Origin: Hesseltinella vesiculosa
Lineage: Eukaryota > Mucoromycota > Mucoromycetes > Mucorales > Cunninghamellaceae
Direction: 5' to 3'
Length of the DNA: 64,000 nt
NCBI GenBank assembly: GCA_002104935.1
Contig: MCGT01000030.1
Location: 248,001-312,000, forward strand
In this document: positions 1 to 13,320 of the stretch, piece after piece
Layout of the letters: each line of letters opens with the position of its first letter
Numbering within the stretch: the first letter of the stretch is position 1
Translations under genes and position numbers: made by a program
The notes under the pieces: generated by a model
Told to the model about the DNA's origin: nothing
Databases searched by the model: none
The model's input: only the letters and a program-made list of their open reading frames with translations

Positions 1-405
1 ATCCAGAGCTTCTCCATCTACCTGGACTTTTTGGAAAAGAGCGACCGCAGCACCAAGATCAAGATCAAGCTGTGTCAGCTGTGTGAGTCCTTGATCTACC
101 AGAGCGGACCCGCAGCAACAAGAAAAGAAGTAGTGCATCGTACAAAACTATTGGACTGCATCATGGGGTGGACCAGCTGCTATCGCCAGCGTAACGTCAA
201 CCTCGGTACCTTGGGTGATTTTCAAATGGACCTCGATCTTGCCTGCTTGAAGGCCATCGCCATCCTCCTCTACAAGTTCCCTGTCCAATCCGTCAAGCCC
301 ATCCGTGAAAGAGAAAGCGTCCAGATGCGAAGCAAAATCTTTCACAAGTACTTCTCCTTCTTCCTCTGGCTATTGAACCGCTGCAAAGAATCACAGGTAT
401 GTCAA

Positions 406-441
<36 letters not shown>

Positions 442-3400
442 GCCGGAGATATAAAACCAGGGTTTTATCACTCACTGTCCTTTTTGACAAGACAAATTCG
501 ACAGAAAAGCAAGCATCTGCCATTTCAATGAGAGCATCGATGATTTCCACAGTCAAAAACACGGTGATTGTGGCTCTGTCCAATATGCTCAGCGCCAATG
601 TGGACGTGGGATTGAAGTATTCCCTGACAATGGCATACCACGACGACGCCCAAATGGTCACAGCCTTTATCCAGGTGCTGACCAATATTCTCAAGCAAGA
701 TACTGAGTTTGAAACGCTTGAAGAATCCATCATGGTTGATCGGTGCAAAAAAATTGTCCAGGTAAAGAAACAGGGTGAAAAAATCCTCCCGCCCACGCTC
801 CAGAAAACCGTTGACATTTGCTTCTTGTGCTTTTATTAGTATATGCTCATGTATGACTGTGCCATCCCTCTAGCGTTGGAGGAAGTGTGCACAATGAATG
901 ATATCGATGATGTGGCAGCTTCTTTATTCACTACATTTGCTTCGGAAGGCAAAGCTATGGTCCTCTTGCAATTGCTGCTTGAAAAAGACGTGCAAAACAC
1001 AAGTAGGTCTCCCGCCCCTCTCTCTCTCTTCATTTTTATTATGTTGATCCCATTGTGTCATTCATCACTTTTATTTGTCCTCTCTCCTAGCCAACGAAGG
1101 GGACTTGTTGCGAAATACAAGTGTAACCACCCGGTACCTCTCCATCTTTGGTAAACTCAATGGGTCCGACTACCTCAATGCTGTGCTCAAGCCCGTGCTG
1201 GTAAAGATCGTCAATCTGCCGCCAGAGGACCTCGAGTTTGAACTCGACCCGGCAAAAACCGGCATGGAGTTCTCGACAAAGAACAAAGAAAACGTAATGA
1301 ACGCAGCCAACATGATCTTGGATGCCATCTGCAGCTCTGCTGATCTTGTCCCTCCCAGTCTAAAATCAGCCTGCCATGCCATTGAAAGTGCCACCAAAAA
1401 AAGATTTCCAGAATGCCGCTATACTGCCGTGGGTTCTTTTATCTTTTTACGCTTCTTCTGCCCTGCCATTGTCAGCCCCGAATCCGAAGGTCTTCTGCGA
1501 GCTGTCGACATCTCACGCAACTTGCGACGTGGTCTGCTTATCATTGCCAAACTGATTCAGAATCTCGCTAACAACGTCCTGTTTGGCTCCAAGGAGGTGT
1601 ACATGATCGTGCTCAACGACTATGTCACCAGCAACATTTACCGCACTACGAGCTATCTGCGCCACCTCTGTGACGTCAGCGACTTGCCCAAAGGCGGCCA
1701 TAATGGTATTGTGCTACCCATGCTCGAAGACGACTATATCATCCTGCGACGTGTGCTGACCAACAACATCGATGACATCCAGCGCCGGCTCTCCTCAGAA
1801 TCCTTTATGAAATACAAGGATGACCCTGACTCGTTGAAGGATTGGGAGTCTTACCTGACCTCATTCAGCCGGTTGTTGATGAAACTTGGCCCCCCTGCCG
1901 ATGCTAGACACGCGACAAGCATGAATGCCATTCGCTACCGCCACATGTATTCGGGAAAAAACGCCGCTTATTCAGAATTCATGCGTATTAACAGCTTAAA
2001 GAACGCCAATGTCATTGCCCGCAACAGCATCTGCTACGACGATGGCGTCTCCAGAGATGGTTCTCCAGTCATCTACTTTGTCTACCGCAACCTAGAATCC
2101 TACATCAAACTCGGCGCCGATGAACTTATCTACCACGTTTTTCAGGTAATGCTTCTTGATCGCGTGGGCATGGGTGTCAAAAGTGCCATCAGCATAACAT
2201 CGCTCCTTGGGACGTAGACTCACATTTATATTTTGTACAGATCCTTCAAAGTTTTCCTGACCAGAGGGTGTTGATGGTGTTGGACGCGAGTCAATTCCAA
2301 ATTTCATATGCGTGGAATAACGCTGTCAATCTAGACTTGTTTTTGGAGCTCATGCCTCAGGAAGTTTCAAATCAGCTCAAGGATTTTATTGTCTACAACC
2401 CCAATCAAACCTATCTACACTATCTAGACCAGAACCGCAACCTCGTTTCTGCAATGAATGGTAACATCACCTTTGCCACCTCAATTGCCGATATACAGGA
2501 TATGATCGAGCCATCCCAGGTTCATCTTCCCGTGTCTACAAGTAAGTCCTAGCCAGGCCGCGCCATTACCAACAGACCTCATTGACGTACCACTCCCCTT
2601 CCTTTTTTTTTTTTTTCCTAGTGTCCCTGAACAAAGACTACGCCTTTGAATTTCAGAATGCCTATTTGGTGCTGGACCATGGAAAAGATACCATGTCCAC
2701 AGTCAAAGTTACGTCTGAATACATCCAAATTGTAGCAACAAAGAAGATGCCCACCCTCAAGTATGGCAGCACCATAACCAACGAAATCTACCATTTGTCA
2801 GAAATCAAAAGCCTAAAGTGTTCATCCTTGAAGAAAGGTCTAAAGCAGCTGACGTTCTATTCCACCTTTGAAAAAACGACAGTCAAGCTAAGAACAGCCG
2901 ATGCCCCCGACATCTTAAAGGTAAATCCCCTTTCACAACATCAACTACAGCAACGAAGCGCTCATTTTTTTTTTTTTTTTTTTTTTTACAAGATGATTTT
3001 GCGTAACCGCGAGGAATTGGACCGTGATAAGCCCGATAGCTACTTTGAACGTATCATTCGCCCAAAGGATGTGCCTGGCCGTCTGTTGAACATGGCATTT
3101 TTGAATATGGGAAGCCAAGATGCCGGTTTACGATCGATGGCCTATGAATTGCTGTATTCACTCTGCCGCACATTTGAATTCAAGGTCAACCTCAAAATGA
3201 TTGACTGTGACGATGGCTCTCAATCAAACCCGAACATCAACTTGCTCATCTCGGAAGCTCTGCCTAGCAATAGCGATGACTTTGTGTGCAAGCTTAGCGA
3301 ACGACTCGCCATTGCACAGCCCAGTCTCACTCTGGAAATGATCTCCGAAGCTTTAATTGGCTTTGACAAGTCAGAACTGCATACACAGTACTTTATTTTG

Positions 3401-5629
3401 CTTTACATCTATCCATGGATCCCAAACCTTGCCCTCACCTGCATTGGTACCGACGAAGACATTACCAAAACAAAAGAAGTGCTGCGCACTCTGATTAGCA
3501 TCACCGTGAAAGCTGAGGTAGGAAAAAAAAAATACCTGCGCGTAGCTTGATCTAATAGGAGGGTTTTTTTTTTCGTTGGTCTGCAGCATATCAAGGTGCT
3601 GCAAACACGTATATGGAAGCTGATTGGAAGTATAGTATCACTATGGGACCTTGTATTGGCAGCCTTTATGGATGTGGCTAATCAGCATGGCTTTGGATCC
3701 AAGGAAGCCGAAGTCTTGGCATCCACATCGGTCACCATGTCCAACTATCAGAATCGACACAAACTCATCGCGATCGCCTACCGTTTGCTGCGCCAACTCC
3801 CCAACCATCCGACACAATTCATCTCGGAACATCCGCTGTGGCGACAGATGATGATCCTGAACCGCTTCCTGTTGATGATGTCCTTTGACTGCCCCGGCCC
3901 TGCTGTTCATGTTGTACCTGATGCCCTCCATATAGTGGCATTGTTTGCTGGCGAGGGTCCTCCTCTGCTCCGAGCCACCATGCTTGGCTATGCTGTGAAC
4001 ATCATCAATGCGATCTGCTCTTGCCCCACCCTCCCAGCCCAACAACACCGCGATCTCCAGCAGCTACTGATTGAGTTTGGTGAGCGCCGGTGCCAACTGA
4101 TCTTTGGTGTACGATCGAGCGATGCCAATGCCTACAATGTCACCCCCGAGAGCCTGCATTCACCTCCTCCTGGCACCACCACTGACCTTACCGTAGTGCA
4201 AGCGATCGTCAATCTCCTGATCCGTGTCATGGACTCGGGCGCCCCAACCGTCGACATGTGCAACATCTGGCACAGCCGGTGGATGTCTCATATCACCAGC
4301 ACTACCTTCCAGTATAACCCAGCCATCCAAACCCGCACGTTTGTCATTCTCGGCTGTCTTGCTAGAAATTACTTGGACGACGACGTGATCTTCCAGATCT
4401 TCCACACGCTTCAGCAAGCCTTGCTGGACTTTGACTCTAGGGATGCCCGCCTGATCCTCAGCATCGTGATGTGTTTCAAGTCCGTTGTGGAACGCATGGG
4501 CTGCACCAAACGGTACCTGCCTGTCATGTTTTGGTCCGCTGTTGGCATTATCTCCATGAACCATCCAGACCTGTTTTGCCCAGCGACTGATTTTTTGATG
4601 CAAGTCATCCGAAGTATGAGTGCTACTGGGCTCGTAGATGGCGAGGGTTCAAACTACACCGAGGTGCTGCTGGCGCCTTTAGCCTATGTCGATGCGTTGT
4701 GGACCGAGCTGGATTCACTGAACGGCGTCAACTTCCGGGGCCAGTTCTCCTTTGCGATCCTCGGCTTGCTCATGAAAGGCTGGCGCGAACCCCAGGGGCG
4801 GGACATCTCCTATCGCTGCCTGCTCGCTTTCCTCAAGGCTGGCCGCCAGGACACTGACAACGTGGTCCGAGCCGACATGCTTGGCTATGTGGCCGGGCTG
4901 CTACCAGTAAATGGCAAGAATCAAGAAATGCTGCGCTTTGACTCGATCGGCCGTAATGAATTTGGTGCGTATGGCAACTATGACCACGACCTGCATCACC
5001 ACTCCAGCCACGATGGCTCATGCATACACCGGACCAAGGATGGCGCCATGACAGTGGCTGGCCACTCCAAGCCTTGCAGCCGGTCCTCTTCTGCCCACAG
5101 ACGACATAGCATCGACACTACCAGGAAGCGCCACAACTCGTCTAGGTCACTGCAACCCGATTCAGACGAAGAGCAGCCCCAGCACACCCTGTCGACCATC
5201 CTCGAGCGTTGCAGCCTTCCAGACAGCAGCACAGCCTTGTTGTTGTTCTCAGCCGTCATCACACAGCTCAGCAAGATAGAAAATGTGGCCGATCAGCTGT
5301 ACCTGTATGAGCTTTTATCCGATGCTGCCACAATGATGCCTGACGTCTTCTGTATGGTATACCCCACAATGGTCGCCAAGATGAAGCAACTGATGATGAC
5401 CACCAAGTCCGCCCCTTTGCTCATGGCCATCCAATCTATCCTGGTCACCGCGTGTGCCAACCCCAAATATGACGGCACTCCCCAAGACTCGCTGGCTCTG
5501 GAAAAAAAGCTCGCTTCCATGGGCTTCTCTGCCTTGGGTGATCCCACCTACGGCCTTACCCCGATGTCCATGAAGAAAAAGGCTGTTCTTGTTGGCAAGA
5601 TCATCAACGAATTGATTAGAAACAGCTGA
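1..5629 (+). CDS. Neurofibromin/Ira-type Ras GTPase-activating protein, 5' truncated by window edge
   Basis: Stimulates GTP hydrolysis by Ras and so switches it off. Exons: <1-396, 510-761, 840-1002, 1091-2145, 2241-2541, 2622-2920, 2993-3517, 3587-5629, all in phase, giving about 1,677 residues in the window; NF1/Ira proteins are usually 2,500-3,000 aa, so the N-terminal third or more lies upstream. The RasGAP domain is clear: the arginine-finger segment LLRNTS near 1106 and the family signature FLRFFCPAIVSP near 1445. Exons 5-6 follow with the Sec14/CRAL-TRIO and PH-like module typical of NF1 (residues about 560-820), then a long helical C-terminal part with a His/Ser-rich insert near 4990-5170. 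The next gene, chitin synthase, is convergent. RasGAP identity is firm; neurofibromin-type rather than a smaller GAP rests on length and the Sec14-PH module. Confidence 0.93.
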
Positions 5630-6807
5630 AAGCAATAAAGCATGGCTTGTTTGATGAAACGATATGATTTGAGGAGACTGAAAAAAAAACGACCGCTCTG
5701 GCCTACGCGTTTGCATTTTTGTCGTTTTCGTTCCCATAGAAGAGATATCGTTTTCTCAATGAATGGAAATGATAATGGGGGCAACACAATGACTTGAGAG
5801 TCTTTTGTTCTGTCGGTTTCAAGGCTTTTCTTACTCTGTGTATACCTATGGATAGCCTTGATTCTGATCTTTAAAATGAAACCAAGAACGCCTTTTCAAT
5901 ACCGTTTCATTGTGGATTTATAGTAGGAAATAGAAATGGAGCAACCAAAAAACATGAATAACACGATGGGAAAAAAAAGGGGATTTGAAACTACGCAATG
6001 ATCGACCGATGCCATCGATCGTGGGGACCCAATTTTTTTCCTTTTCCACGCATTTTCACATGATTGAACAAACTTGGGAAAGCCTGATGATTTCCAATTC
6101 ATGTGTTTTTTTTTCTTGTCCTCCAGGTTGTTCATATGATATTTGCATAGGCTACATTGATGAACGGCCCGCGAGAGATTCTGGAGGTCCTATTATTTGT
6201 TGCATGCATTCATTTGTATGCAGTAGGTCACAATGCTACAGGTTATTGGTTGCAACAGCCTGTGAACCTTAAAATCACGAAAGAACAGCACTGGCCATCT
6301 ATGGGAGCCAAGCTCGTAGTGGTGTATCTGTTCAAGAGGGACATTTTAGCTGAATGAACAGCACTACCGTTTGCTCTGTAAATGGTGTCACTCCGGCAAT
6401 AAGGGATAGTCATAGGGACAAAGATGGCTTCCGCTGGGGAGGATTTCCACCCTCTGAAAAAAAGAAAAAAAAATAAACCAACTTTCAATAAAAAATGCTT
6501 TTACAATAAACACATTCCTCATTGACAATCCTAATCCCCAATGAAGAGCAAGCATGGGCTGAGAAAAAAATGACTTTCTTTATTTTTTGATCGTTTCGTT
6601 TCTTTTTCCTACAATTCAATGGCAAAGGAAGATACTTTACCGAGCAAACCGGGAGGGAGATCTCTTCAAAAAAAAAAAAAAAATAGAGTGCCGCCATTCA
6701 CATGGCCAGTAATTTTTAACTGCTTTTGTCAAGCTGAGGAGAGCGACTTTGAAGCAGGCACAACATTGCAAGAGCTAGACTTTCCAAAATTGTTGGCCGT
6801 GTTCGCT

Positions 6808-7128
6808 GATATGATGACGAGCTGTCTCCAGGAATCAAAGGCAGAGTGGGTATGCCGAATATGGCAATCCATTTTCTTTTGAAAAAAAAAAAAAAAAAAA
6901 TGCAAACTTGCACAACACTTTTGAGTGATAGGATCGATGTGACATTTTGTGTGTGTGCGCAAATGCATGAGCGATGATGGTACTGAAAAGATCAGGTCGA
7001 TTGGTAAAAGTCGCCCAGCCAACTTTGGATGAGTTTCGTTTTGTCACCTCCAATTCACCAGCTAAAAAAAAATGGAAAAGCGGCCGTTTTCGCCATGGGA
7101 TCCCCAGGCCATTTGATGAAAAAATCGC
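6808..7128 (+). repeat. Dispersed repeat family, copy A
   Basis: This stretch aligns with the units at 54803-55199, 55225-55520 and, reversed, 57150-57390. Shared landmarks in the same order are: a GAGCTGT..CAG..GGAAT block near 6817; a GCAGAGYGG block near 6842; an A-run; TTTTGAGTGATNNGATCGATGTG near 6920; GGTCGATTGGT near 6993 followed by CAGCCAAC; a CACCTCC..ATTC block; an A-run with AAAGCGGCCG; TTTCGCC; CCCCAGGCC. Copy A is diverged from the others. No terminal inverted repeats, target-site duplication or intact ORF were found, so its class is unknown. Confidence 0.75.
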
Positions 7129-7263
7129 TAGGTCATGATTGGTGTTTCATTTCATGGTATGGCTGCCCCAGTGGCTCCAATACAAGAGCAGGTGTCTATA
7201 GGGTGGTAGCTTATTGTCACGTCCTCCTGTGTGCGCCTGCCGTTCTTTTTAATATCTGTGGTG

Positions 7264-7378
7264 CTCTTGCTATATGACACCTCCGATTCTTCAGCTAAAA
7301 AAACTGAAAAATCGGCCAATTGCAACCAAGGGACCCCAGGCCGACCGATCCAAAACTCACAGTGCAAAAGCGCTACTC
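7264..7378 (+). repeat. Dispersed repeat family, copy B (3' fragment)
   Basis: A partial copy containing only the right half of the unit: GACACCTCCGATTC, the A-run, AAAATCGGCC, GGGACCCCAGGCCGA, then ATCCAAAACTCACAGTGCAAAA. It lies about 140 bp after copy A. Read in one frame it gives YDTSDSSAKKTEKSA, matching in pattern the frame seen in the 54-55 kb copies. Confidence 0.7.
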
Positions 7379-7570
7379 TTTTTTTTTTTTTTAAAAAAAA
7401 AAATAGGACTAATGAGTATAGTGGAAAAGCGTATATATTTTATTTGAGATGATAGTATGAGAAAAAAATAAAATAAAGGATACATTTAAAAAAAAAAAAT
7501 GAAGGGTGGCATCGTGAGGAACAACAGGAGAGAGAGAGAGAGAAAGAAAAAAATCATGCGAAAAAAAAAT

Positions 7571-10500
7571 CTAATGCTGGTGTTGGAATGGAGATTGAGG
7601 ACGGCTGCCAGGGCGAGTACCAGGAGGAGGAGGGGCAGACATGCCCATGGGCATCATATAAGACATGTGGCTACCGGATTGAGGTGGGGGAGGCGCACCC
7701 ATCATCATCAAGGAGGGAGAGCTGGACATGGCTCCAGGGACCTGGCCATAGGGAACAGGCGATGGGGAGGCAAAGGACGGCATGTTGTACATGGAAGGAG
7801 CACGGCTGCCGGCAGGATTCATGAAAGGATTGGCGTAGGGGCCTTGGCTATAATAGGTGCCATGGGAGTAGCCGGTTTTGGCGGTACCATGGGAGATCAC
7901 CGAGGCATTGTCGTTGAAGTACTGGGGTTGCTGCCAATCTTCTGATACAAGGGCTTCTTCATACTCGTCCCAGGTCATGGTGGGAATAGACTTGGGGTCA
8001 AAGGCACCTTCGTCAGCGACGACCAGTTTTTTGCCCTTTTCACCCACGACCACACGGGTGTTGCCCCAGGAGAAATCGTCAAAGTGCCAGTAAGAGTACA
8101 GAGGGATCCAGAAGGAGAAGACGGGGATGGCCAGGATCGAGACAATCATCCAGACGATGTATTCCCACTTGCGATGGAAGATGAAAATCAGGGCTTGAAG
8201 ACCATAGACACCGGCAATGGTGATGATGGACATGATGGGCACGGTGTCCTTGGAGGTGGCAAGCGAGTAGATCAGGTAAACCAGGTAGCCCACAATGGCA
8301 GGTTGCAGCAGGGTGCTGAGCAGATCCAGAAGGACAACAAAACGCATGGAGAAACAGCAGAAACCACAGAGCTGAGGCAAAAATACCAGTTCACCAAGGT
8401 TGTGAATGGTGGAGTTGATCCAGCGACGACGTTGGGACACCAACACCGACCATTGATCGGGAGCGTTCGTGCGGCATTTGGCATCAGAGATGAACTTGGT
8501 CTTGAACTTGGGGAAATGCTTCAGGATGAGAGTGGTCAGGTAGCGATCCTCGCCAAGGTACAGCAAGTTTTTCTTGTGCAGGGTGTCGACACGGTTGATC
8601 TGGTAGTCTTCAATGACCTGGTTGCTGATGAGCAGTGGCTGGTTCTTTTGAGGCGTGCGGACGCGGTAGATGGAGAAACAGCCGGGTAGACAGGTGACGG
8701 TGCCAAAAAGAGATTCAAAGGCCTTGATCAGATAATGGGAGATGAAGTATTCGTACACTTGGATCATGGTGACCCAGGTATCCTTTTCGTTGGACAAGAG
8801 TGTTTCGCCACAAAGACCGACAATCTGGCTGTCGTGGACCAGAGCCGAAATCATGCGGTTGAGGCCATCTGCCATGACTTCGGTGTCGGCATCGACCATG
8901 AGCACAAATTCGTAAAAGGATGGATGCACGCCAATGACGTTCTTGATCTGGTGGAAGATTTCGAGTTCCATGGGAGCCATGGGGGCGTTGAAGTGGACCT
9001 TGTTCAAGAAGCGCATGAGCACAAGTTGGGAGTCGCGCTTGCCGCGATTGCCTGGCTTTTGACGTTCGCTGGGTCTGCCGCACTTGGCTACCACCACATA
9101 GGGCACGACGTGGCCATGGCATTCATACAGACCAGAGTAGACCTTGCCCATGTTGTGTTGGCGTTGGCCTTCGCCCACAGAGAAGAAGGACAGCGGCTCG
9201 GGCTCGATGGCAGGGTCGACGCCAAGGATATCCAGCACAATGCGAGGGGTAGGGCGGTCGTTGCCGCCGCCGACAATCATGCCGTCACAGATGATGAACA
9301 GGAGCTTGCGCTTGTCGTCGTATTTGAGAACAGATATGGAATCGATGGTCTTCCGCAGCGAATCCTCATCTTCGGTGTAGCAAGGCACCTGGCAGATGAC
9401 GAATTTTTCGTGGTTTTCGGGGTCGCGCTTGGTGCCGAACTGCAAGGCGGCCAAGAACTTGAAGACAATGACCAGACACAGGAAGCAGGTGACAATCAGG
9501 AGCAGATACTCGGAGAACACGCATTTGGGGCTGTTGCGGTTGTCGACGAGGCCGGCAAAGAAAAGGTTGCGCAGACAAACGAGCTGGCGCTGCTTCGTGT
9601 CAGCGTCGAGGTTGAGGTTTTGCCAGGCGCCAGAGATGTCCTGGCCGGCGTTTTGGCGGAAGAGATTGACGATTTGGTCGGACATGAAGTTGGTGTCGGT
9701 GTTGCCGGGCGGGGCCTGGCCAGGGGGGGCGATGGTGGTGCGGCCGCCGAGGACATAGGTGGTCAAGTCATAGACGCTGCCGTTGAGGATGGCCCAGGTG
9801 CGCGGGGTGTTGATGCCGTTGACCAGCACAGAGCTTGTGGCTTGGGTGTTGACGTCCTTGGTGGTGAAGCCCATGTTGCCGAGCTTGTAGTTCTTGCGCA
9901 GCATGGACATCTGGATATAGAACCAGTCGGGTTCGTAGTTCAGGCTGCTGTAGCGGAAGTCGTGGTAGTGGGCGTTGGGGTCGGTCAGGTTGACGTTGTA
10001 GTCGAGATTGACGTTGGGCGAGACGGTGCCACTGACGCCTTGACACAAGGCCGACACTTGCACGGGGAACAGAGCACTGGCGTCGGTGCCGCCATAGGTC
10101 AGGATCGCATTCTGAGGAATCACATCACTGGCCCAGTGGTGGGGGGCGAATTTGGTCAGGTCAAACACTTCGCCGCGGATGGCGACATAGGCATTGTTCT
10201 TGTCACTGTGTTGCTGCAGTTCGTTGGTGGAAAAGAGGTTTTGGTGAGGACAGATCATGCTGCCAAAGAAAACCAAGAACCAGATCATGAACCCAGACAT
10301 GAACAAGATCATCATACACAGCGTCAGCTTTTCACGCCAGGCCAATCGCACGTCCTTGCGTTTCATGCGGCCGCACCACTGTAGGAATTTGGTCGGGATC
10401 CACCAGGTCATGAACCAGACAAAGCGGACCCAGTGCTTGCGGGCGGCGGTGGGCTTTACGTCGGCGGTTGCGTCGTCGACGTCGTCATATTGCTGCTGGA

Positions 10501-13320
10501 CGGCGGCCTTTTCGGTAGCTTGAGCGCGCAGGATATCCTTCATGGCCATGTTGCCGGCTTCGCTCGTGCGTTCGGAGCCGTACACTGAGCCGTCGTGTTG
10601 GTAGGCATAGTGTGATTTGCGGATCACGCCGTCTTCATCATCGGACACAAACGAGCGCTGGTCATCCGAGTAGACAGAGGTGCCGGTACGGTGGTGCATG
10701 CCAGGCACTGGCAGACCCATGGCGGCGGCATTGGCGGCCAAGGCTTGGCGTTCGTCGTTCTGGTTGTCGAGCAGGTCCGCGCCGGATCCGTAGGACACGT
10801 TGGACAAGGCATCGGCACTGGGTAGGCGGGACATGGGCGTGTTGACGCCTGCAGTGTCCATCAGGACGGTCGATTGTCGTTCTTCCTTGAGGCGGCGTTG
10901 TTCATCCTTTTCCGTTGATCGCAGAATATCTTCCAACTGACGCCAAGCGGATTCGCACAGGAACACCTAAACAGAACGAGGGAAAAAAGGAAGCGAGTGA
11001 GACCCTGCATCACTCCTTTTTTTTTTTTTTTTTTTAATCTGGTGCCTTACCTTGGTGGAGCCGACGGACGCTTGGGAAGTGAGCCAGCCATAGGCAGCGG
11101 TGAGGGCAAGGCATTGGTCAACGGGGGCAAGTTGGGAATCGATTTGGTGGGAGATCAGCAGCTCGTCATAGCGTTCACAAAATTCAGGGTGATCAAACGA
11201 AATGCTAAAGACAGTGTGGCGCATGCGCGTGACCATTTGTGAGAGGCCGTAGGCACGGACTTGCGATCGCACACGGGCCAAATCAAAGGGCTGAGGCAAA
11301 GCAGCATCGTTGATACGCAAGCAGAAGATGTACCAAGGAACGGTCTCATCCAGCATGTTGCACAGGTCATTGAAGGAGGACTGCAGCTGGTCCAGCACCA
11401 TGGATACCTTTTCGGGCGACGGATCCTTGGACATGGTGTCCTCGACGGCGGGCTGGTCCTTGTTCTTTCGGACAGACTTGGAGCGACGCATGGATGGCAA
11501 GCGGGTGGGCTTGTTGGATTGCTGGGCGTTGAGGATAGCGCTAGTTTCCTTGGGATGCGATTCAGTGCTGATGATTTTGGATTCGAACAGGCCGACCAAG
11601 AAGGCGTTGGACGAGGCAGGCTGGCCGAGGGCGAGATCGCCGCGCACCAGGGTGACAAAGTCTGGGTTGAGGACATCCTTGTTGCTTTCCAGGAAGCCTT
11701 CGGGGTTGTAGACGACCTGGCCGTCAAAGTGGCGGATGGAGAACAGGCGGGATTGGCTGTCGGCGGTGCGGGTGGCAAAGGAGTCATGCTGGCTGTTGTA
11801 TTTGATGAAGGAGTCCATCATGTTGCTGTCGTAGCTGCGCGAGGAGGATTTGCTGAAGTGGTTGGCGATGTTGAGCAGGCCATGCTTGGGGCGACCGAGG
11901 AGTTCGAGGCAGCCAGCGTTGCTAAAGTAGGGGATCTCGGGTATTTCCAGGCCATCGGCACGCAGGTCATACAGGTCGTTTTCAAACAGTTGGCGAAGGA
12001 TGTAGCCGTGGATGCGCTCGTTGGCATAGTTGACGCAAAAGTTGTCAAAGGAGGCCTGGGTATAGTGGGTTTGGGGGCCGGGCAGGTCGAGGATGCCGAT
12101 GACATTGTGGACCTTGTTGGCGCAGAGCTTGACGTTGATTTGCTCGACAAGCCAGGAGAATAAGAGGGAATACAGCGAGGTGACCAGTTGGTCGCGCTGG
12201 AGGGCGGCCTGGTCGGCGTTGAGGATCAAGGTGGTGACGTCGCGCTTGATGAGCTGGGTGCGGTAGGTCAAGACGTTTTGCAGGGCCATGGGATCAACGC
12301 CAAGGAAGTCGGCGACAAGGTCCAAGACTTCGAGGTTTTTGACCTGGGCAGCCTCTTGCACGGAAGCGTCGTCGATGAATTGCAGGTTACCCAGATGTAG
12401 CAGAGCAGCCAAGAATTGCATGATACGGGCGTGCGAGCGACTACCGAGACCAAGGGAGGACAGTGCCTTTTTGAGCTGGTTGTAGCGATCCGAGGCATCC
12501 ATGGTGGCTGGTATATGCGATTGGCTGAGGTATCGGTACTGGTTGGGCTGGTCGGTGAGTTGGAGGGCATCCCGTTCTTCTTGTGAGGTGCCGGCCAAGA
12601 GATCATAAAACACGTGGAAATTCTGCTCGCCTGAGTAGCCGCGGATCAGACGGCGTTTGTCCAGGAGATAATGGAGCCATTTGGCGCCGATCATCCGGCC
12701 CCGTTCATTGAATTGGACCTCGATAAACTTGCCAAAACGTGAGGCGTTGCGGTTGTAGGCGGTTTTGGCGTGACCAAAGGATTCCATTACAACAAGTGCA
12801 TTCATCACCTGGTTGTGTAACTTGGTTTCCTTTTTCTGGCTGCTCAATGCCACTAAATGTTGAATCACTTGTCGGCATGCATACGATTTGCCCGATCCTG
12901 TTTCACCACTAAAAAAAAAACATTTTGTGTCAAAGCCCGTGGCTGGTCTCTCTGCTAAAAATGGCACCGTCCCAGCTTTGTTTTTCAATGGTACCTGAAG
13001 AGCACGGATTGATCAATGCCTGTACGGCGCATATGCATATAAGCTTGATTGGCGATTTCATAGACGTGAGGAGGCAAGGCACCGACTTGGCCTTGGGTGT
13101 CCTTGTAAGCAGCCACATATTGAGATGATTCATGCTGACGATCTTGGTTTGGATTCAGGGCAATCATAATGGCATCGCCCACCTTTACATAAACCGAGCC
13201 ATTGTCATAGCGTACTTTCAGAGCAGCAGCAAGGGAATCATCATCAACCGTTTCTAGTTGTGTGAGATCCACTACATCCATCACCCTCGACTGTCTTGAT
13301 TGTCTTGACTGTCGATTCAT
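7571..13320 (-). CDS. Chitin synthase class V with N-terminal myosin motor domain
   Basis: Polymerises UDP-GlcNAc into chitin at the plasma membrane of growing tips; the myosin-like head is thought to tether the enzyme to cortical sites. Exons 13320-12995, 12908-11051, 10966-7571 give 1,859 aa, normal for class V. The head (about residues 1-620) has P-loop GETGSGKS at the first exon junction and a switch I-like NRNASRFGK, but switch II reads ILDLPGP rather than DFPGF/DFFGFE. Next come two membrane segments near residue 930, a cytochrome-b5-like region without haem histidines, and the catalytic domain with the EDRYLT block (about 1533), QRRRW (about 1572) and a chitin synthase CLPGC..YR block. 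Several C-terminal membrane helices are followed by a Pro/Ser/Met-rich tail, and I see no DEK_C domain. The 5' flank is a long polypurine tract. Confidence 0.96.

Larger units (their letters stand above)
5630..7570. other. Convergent intergenic region, 1.9 kb, repeat-bearing
   Basis: No convincing gene lies between the RasGAP and chitin synthase stops. Short open frames at 6157-6357 and 6619-6882 have no start context or recognisable domain. The right half holds dispersed-repeat copies (listed separately) and several A/T runs. The left half (5,640-6,800) must hold both 3' UTRs but shows nothing else I can name. Confidence 0.6.

Noticed and set aside
6157..6357. 66-codon open frame in the RasGAP/chitin synthase gap
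   Set aside because: No domain, homologous copy or splice-compatible neighbours; treated as chance.
8735..10384. 549-codon + strand open frame antisense to the chitin synthase
   Set aside because: It is the shadow of GC-rich third positions in the real gene; composition (Val/Gly/Asp/His repeats) and lack of any domain show it is not coding.
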